Of a DNA stretch of 64,000 bases, positions 63,848 to 64,000 are shown in pieces. The first letter of the stretch is position 1; the number at the start of each line of letters is the position of its first letter. The stretch spans positions 39,771 through 103,770 of the forward strand of contig CALKPL010000019.1 of NCBI GenBank assembly GCA_937991645.1. The letters run 5' to 3'. The notes beneath the pieces were generated by a model. That model was not told the DNA's origin. It did not search any database and saw only the letters and a list, made by a program, of their open reading frames with translations. Origin of the DNA: UMGS1783 sp900555065. Its GTDB lineage: Bacteria; Bacillota; Clostridia; Oscillospirales; UMGS1783. Position numbers and translations under genes: made by a program.

Positions 63848-64000
63848 CCTGCGTCCGCGCTTGCATTCGTGCCTGCACCCGCACCCGTGCCCGTGCCCGC
63901 GCCTGTGCCTGCGCCTGCACCCACGCCCGCGCCTGTGCCCGCACCTGTGCCCGCGCCCGCGCCTGCGCCCGCGCTCGCGTCCGCGCCCCGCGTCCGCACC
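63848..64000 (+). repeat. C-rich low-complexity tandem repeat at the window end
   Basis: Roughly 150 bases of 6-base units such as GCCCGC, GCCTGT, GCCTGC and ACCCGC, running off the window. Similar in style to the repeat at 35728-35880. Confidence 0.75.

Noticed and set aside
1..64000. CRISPR arrays, tRNA or rRNA genes, insertion sequences
   Set aside because: No regularly spaced repeats, tRNA cloverleaf text or transposase frames were seen. Tandem repeats at 35.7, 52.2-52.6 and 63.9 kb are not CRISPR-like.

Overview
The window looks like chromosome from a high-GC, Gram-positive Clostridia-type bacterium (Bacillota). The evidence is strong AGGAGG-type ribosome binding sites, several TTG starts, sortase-type tails (NPQTG, NPPTG), a phi-LC3-type holin, and families typical of Clostridia (DUF1836, DUF3784, DUF5058, YtrA-type GntR, ECF transporters). 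I cannot place it below class with confidence. I see no rRNA, tRNA, CRISPR array or insertion sequence.

Layout. 0-3.8 kb: the distal end of a prophage (tail/fibre proteins, XhlA-like protein, holin, M23-LysM endolysin). 3.8-5.7 kb: a GntR/ABC operon behind a palindromic operator. 5.8-8.2 kb: an APH(3')-like kinase and a secreted Tim44-like/zinc-ribbon protein. 8.4-13.7 kb: a membrane protein, divergent from a MarR regulator with a heterodimeric ABC exporter. 14-20.4 kb: small-exporter family protein, a GLUG-repeat surface protein, PutP and a Fur-family regulator. 20.8-25.7 kb: a DUF5058/partner/M20 peptidase cassette, then a glycosyltransferase overlapping an acyltransferase. 26-31.5 kb: thioesterase, MutY, a six-repeat SpaA-like protein, structured non-coding DNA, a cysteine-rich small protein and a DUF3784 protein. 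31.8-40.3 kb: P-type ATPase, Ddl, an M23 peptidase, GlmM with an orphan beta-helix protein, and a lipid kinase. 40.5-53.5 kb (mostly minus strand): an amber-interrupted YcxB-like gene, HAD phosphatase, iron alcohol dehydrogenase, SPFH/zinc-ribbon protein, BTAD regulator, DUF6259-like glycosidase, LacI regulator, a four-rubredoxin-domain reductase and a sugar isomerase-like protein. 53.7-55.5 kb: TraX and a DUF3810-like metalloprotease-like protein. 55.6-61.9 kb: a cobalamin-riboswitch operon. 62.1-63.6 kb: a prohibitin-like protein and a DUF1836 regulator.

The strongest candidate for an undescribed system is the 55.6-61.9 kb operon. A consensus promoter and cobalamin riboswitch precede five tightly packed genes: a sortase-anchored protein made of two alpha/alpha-toroid domains, a DUF4430 lipoprotein on a Ser/Gln-rich stalk, EcfT, a fused EcfA-EcfA' ATPase and an ECF S component. 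Animal intrinsic factor and transcobalamin combine an alpha/alpha toroid with a DUF4430-like domain to clamp vitamin B12. Here the two halves are separate surface proteins feeding an ECF importer, which I read as a Gram-positive corrinoid capture-and-import machine.

Other notable items are an in-frame amber codon in a YcxB-like gene, a 62-residue peptide with 17 cysteines, four rubredoxin-like domains fused to a flavin reductase with 171-bp DNA repeats, a SpaA-repeat protein with no signal or anchor, an APH(3')-like kinase, a 10-base motif occurring at least seven times, and several long very GC-rich spacers.
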